Assembly: GCA_019417975.1 (NCBI GenBank)
Contig: DYCT01000118.1
Coordinates: 1-6,557, forward strand
DNA length: 6,557 nt
Origin: Bacteroides sp.
Lineage (GTDB): Bacteria; Bacteroidota; Bacteroidia; Bacteroidales; Bacteroidaceae
Reading direction: 5' to 3'
Under the pieces are notes generated by a model. It searched no databases. It was given only the letters and a program-made list of their open reading frames with translations, and had not been told where the DNA came from. Position 1 is the first letter of the stretch. Each line of letters starts with the position of its first letter. The translations under genes were made by a program, and so were the position numbers. Shown here in pieces: positions 5,744-6,557 of the stretch.

Positions 5744-5748
5744 ATACA

Positions 5749-6555
5749 TCACCATGTTATGACCTTATCAACAATCTCTTGTTGTTCGGCACTGCTACGC
5801 CTCAAATAAATACGAGTTGTTTCAATACTTTCATGTCCCATCAGGTCAGCAAGTAGAGAAATATCGTTGAACTTCTCCAAGAAATTTTTAGCAAAGCGAT
5901 GACGGAATGAATGGGGGTAAACCACTTTCTCATTCAATCCGTATTTGGCTGCGTAGTTTTTCAACTGTTGCGCAATCCCTCTTGTAGTGATACGCTCACC
6001 AAAGCGATTGAGAAAAAGATAGCCGGTGGTACGATTGACTTTGCTAAGCCATTCTGTGGCTTCCTTGCGCAAGGACTTCGGAATGTAAATACGACGTATT
6101 TTGCCACCTTTGGTGTAGATGTCAAAATAACCCATCTGCACGTGTTCAGCCTTCATTTGGATTAGTTCACTGACTCTTGCTCCTGTTGCTGCGAGGAAAC
6201 GAACTACGAAATACCATTCTTGGTTTTCCTCCTTTTTTAGTTTGTTTTTTAGAAAAGCGTAGTCGGCATTACTGATTACATTTTCCAAGTAACTCCGCTG
6301 CTGCACTTTGACGGATTTTAATCTCAAACGAGATTTTCCCATGCTATCAAGATACTTGTTCATTGCCTGAATACGAAGATTCACTGTCTTAGGCTTGAAT
6401 TTCTCAATGAGATAGGTTTTATACACAAGCAAATTGCGCTTGTTCAATTCTTTGTGCCAGGAATAATACTCTTTTACGGCATAGAGATAAGCTGCAATTG
6501 TGTTCTCCGCCATATTCCCTTGATGAAGATACGTTTCAAAATTTTCAATGTTCAT
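5749..6555 (-). CDS. Short XerC/D-like tyrosine recombinase
   Basis: This 268-residue protein is a site-specific tyrosine recombinase with all the expected catalytic residues. The N-terminal SAM-like DNA-binding domain covers about 1-85, with MAENTIAAYLYAVKEYYSW as its hallmark helix pair. The catalytic domain carries Arg127 in ATGARVSELI, a lysine in TKGGKIRRIYIP (Lys152 likely), His215 and Arg218 in HSFRHRF, His241 in MGHES, and the nucleophile Tyr250 in TRIYLR. It is close to the lower end of length for the family and looks intact. The first ATG (6553-6555) gives a normal start, MNIENFETYL, but only two bases of upstream sequence are visible, so a longer start cannot be ruled out. It runs against the mobilization genes. 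It could be cargo, a DNA invertase acting on nearby promoters, the integrase of a neighbouring element, or host flank. Its family resembles the short recombinases often linked to phase variation in Bacteroidales. Confidence 0.9.
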   Translation of the reverse strand: MNIENFETYLHQGNMAENTIAAYLYAVKEYYSWHKELNKRNLLVYKTYLIEKFKPKTVNLRIQAMNKYLDSMGKSRLRLKSVKVQQRSYLENVISNADYAFLKNKLKKEENQEWYFVVRFLAATGARVSELIQMKAEHVQMGYFDIYTKGGKIRRIYIPKSLRKEATEWLSKVNRTTGYLFLNRFGERITTRGIAQQLKNYAAKYGLNEKVVYPHSFRHRFAKNFLEKFNDISLLADLMGHESIETTRIYLRRSSAEQQEIVDKVITW

Positions 6556-6557
6556 GT

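Noticed and set aside
5626..6165. Plus-strand frames at 5626-5856 and 5911-6165
   Set aside because: They are shadows of the membrane-anchored protein's end and of the minus-strand recombinase, whose catalytic residues are all intact.

Overview
The window looks like the backbone of a small mobilizable (helper-dependent) integrative element from a member of the Bacteroidales, such as Bacteroides or Parabacteroides. The case rests on the gene order: integrase C-terminus, excisionase-like helix-turn-helix protein, DUF3987-type P-loop ATPase, zinc-ribbon/toprim-like protein, MobC, MobA relaxase. This is a familiar layout for Bacteroides mobilizable units. The AT-rich leaders without strong Shine-Dalgarno sites fit too. 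No genes for a mating channel or coupling protein are present, so transfer would depend on a co-resident conjugative element. This assignment comes from reading the proteins by eye, not from a database search.

Layout. Bases 1-78 are the last 25 codons of a tyrosine integrase cut by the window edge, followed by a good intrinsic terminator (103-142). A 223-base AT-rich leader leads to a 119-residue HTH protein (366-725), which overlaps by one base a 457-residue DUF3987-like ATPase (725-2098). A 115-base gap holds an unusual cluster of ten TGCA cores, partly arranged as 24-base inverted arms. Then comes a 339-residue zinc-ribbon/toprim-like protein (2214-3233). The 293 bases at 3234-3526 hold no credible gene but are dense in dyads and repeats. 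They lie directly upstream of mobC (3527-3901) and the relaxase mobA (3906-5105) and are the best oriT candidate. A 192-residue coiled-coil protein with one C-terminal membrane segment (5132-5710) ends the rightward set. It is separated by a hairpin from a convergent, essentially complete 268-residue tyrosine recombinase (5749-6555, minus strand).

How it could work (inference). The left integrase and the HTH protein would integrate and excise the element. The ATPase and toprim-like protein would form a replication or priming module for the excised circle or transferred strand, with the TGCA cluster as a possible binding site. MobC and MobA would assemble on the 3234-3526 region, nick it and lead the strand into a helper's secretion channel. 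The membrane-anchored coiled-coil protein might tether the relaxosome to the membrane. The right-hand recombinase may be cargo, a second element's integrase, a DNA invertase, or host flank. The window does not show either end of the element.

The most interesting non-coding signals are the TGCA cluster and the multi-hairpin oriT candidate. The least understood gene is the tail-anchored coiled-coil protein. I found no CRISPR array, rRNA, tRNA, resistance gene or clear defence gene.
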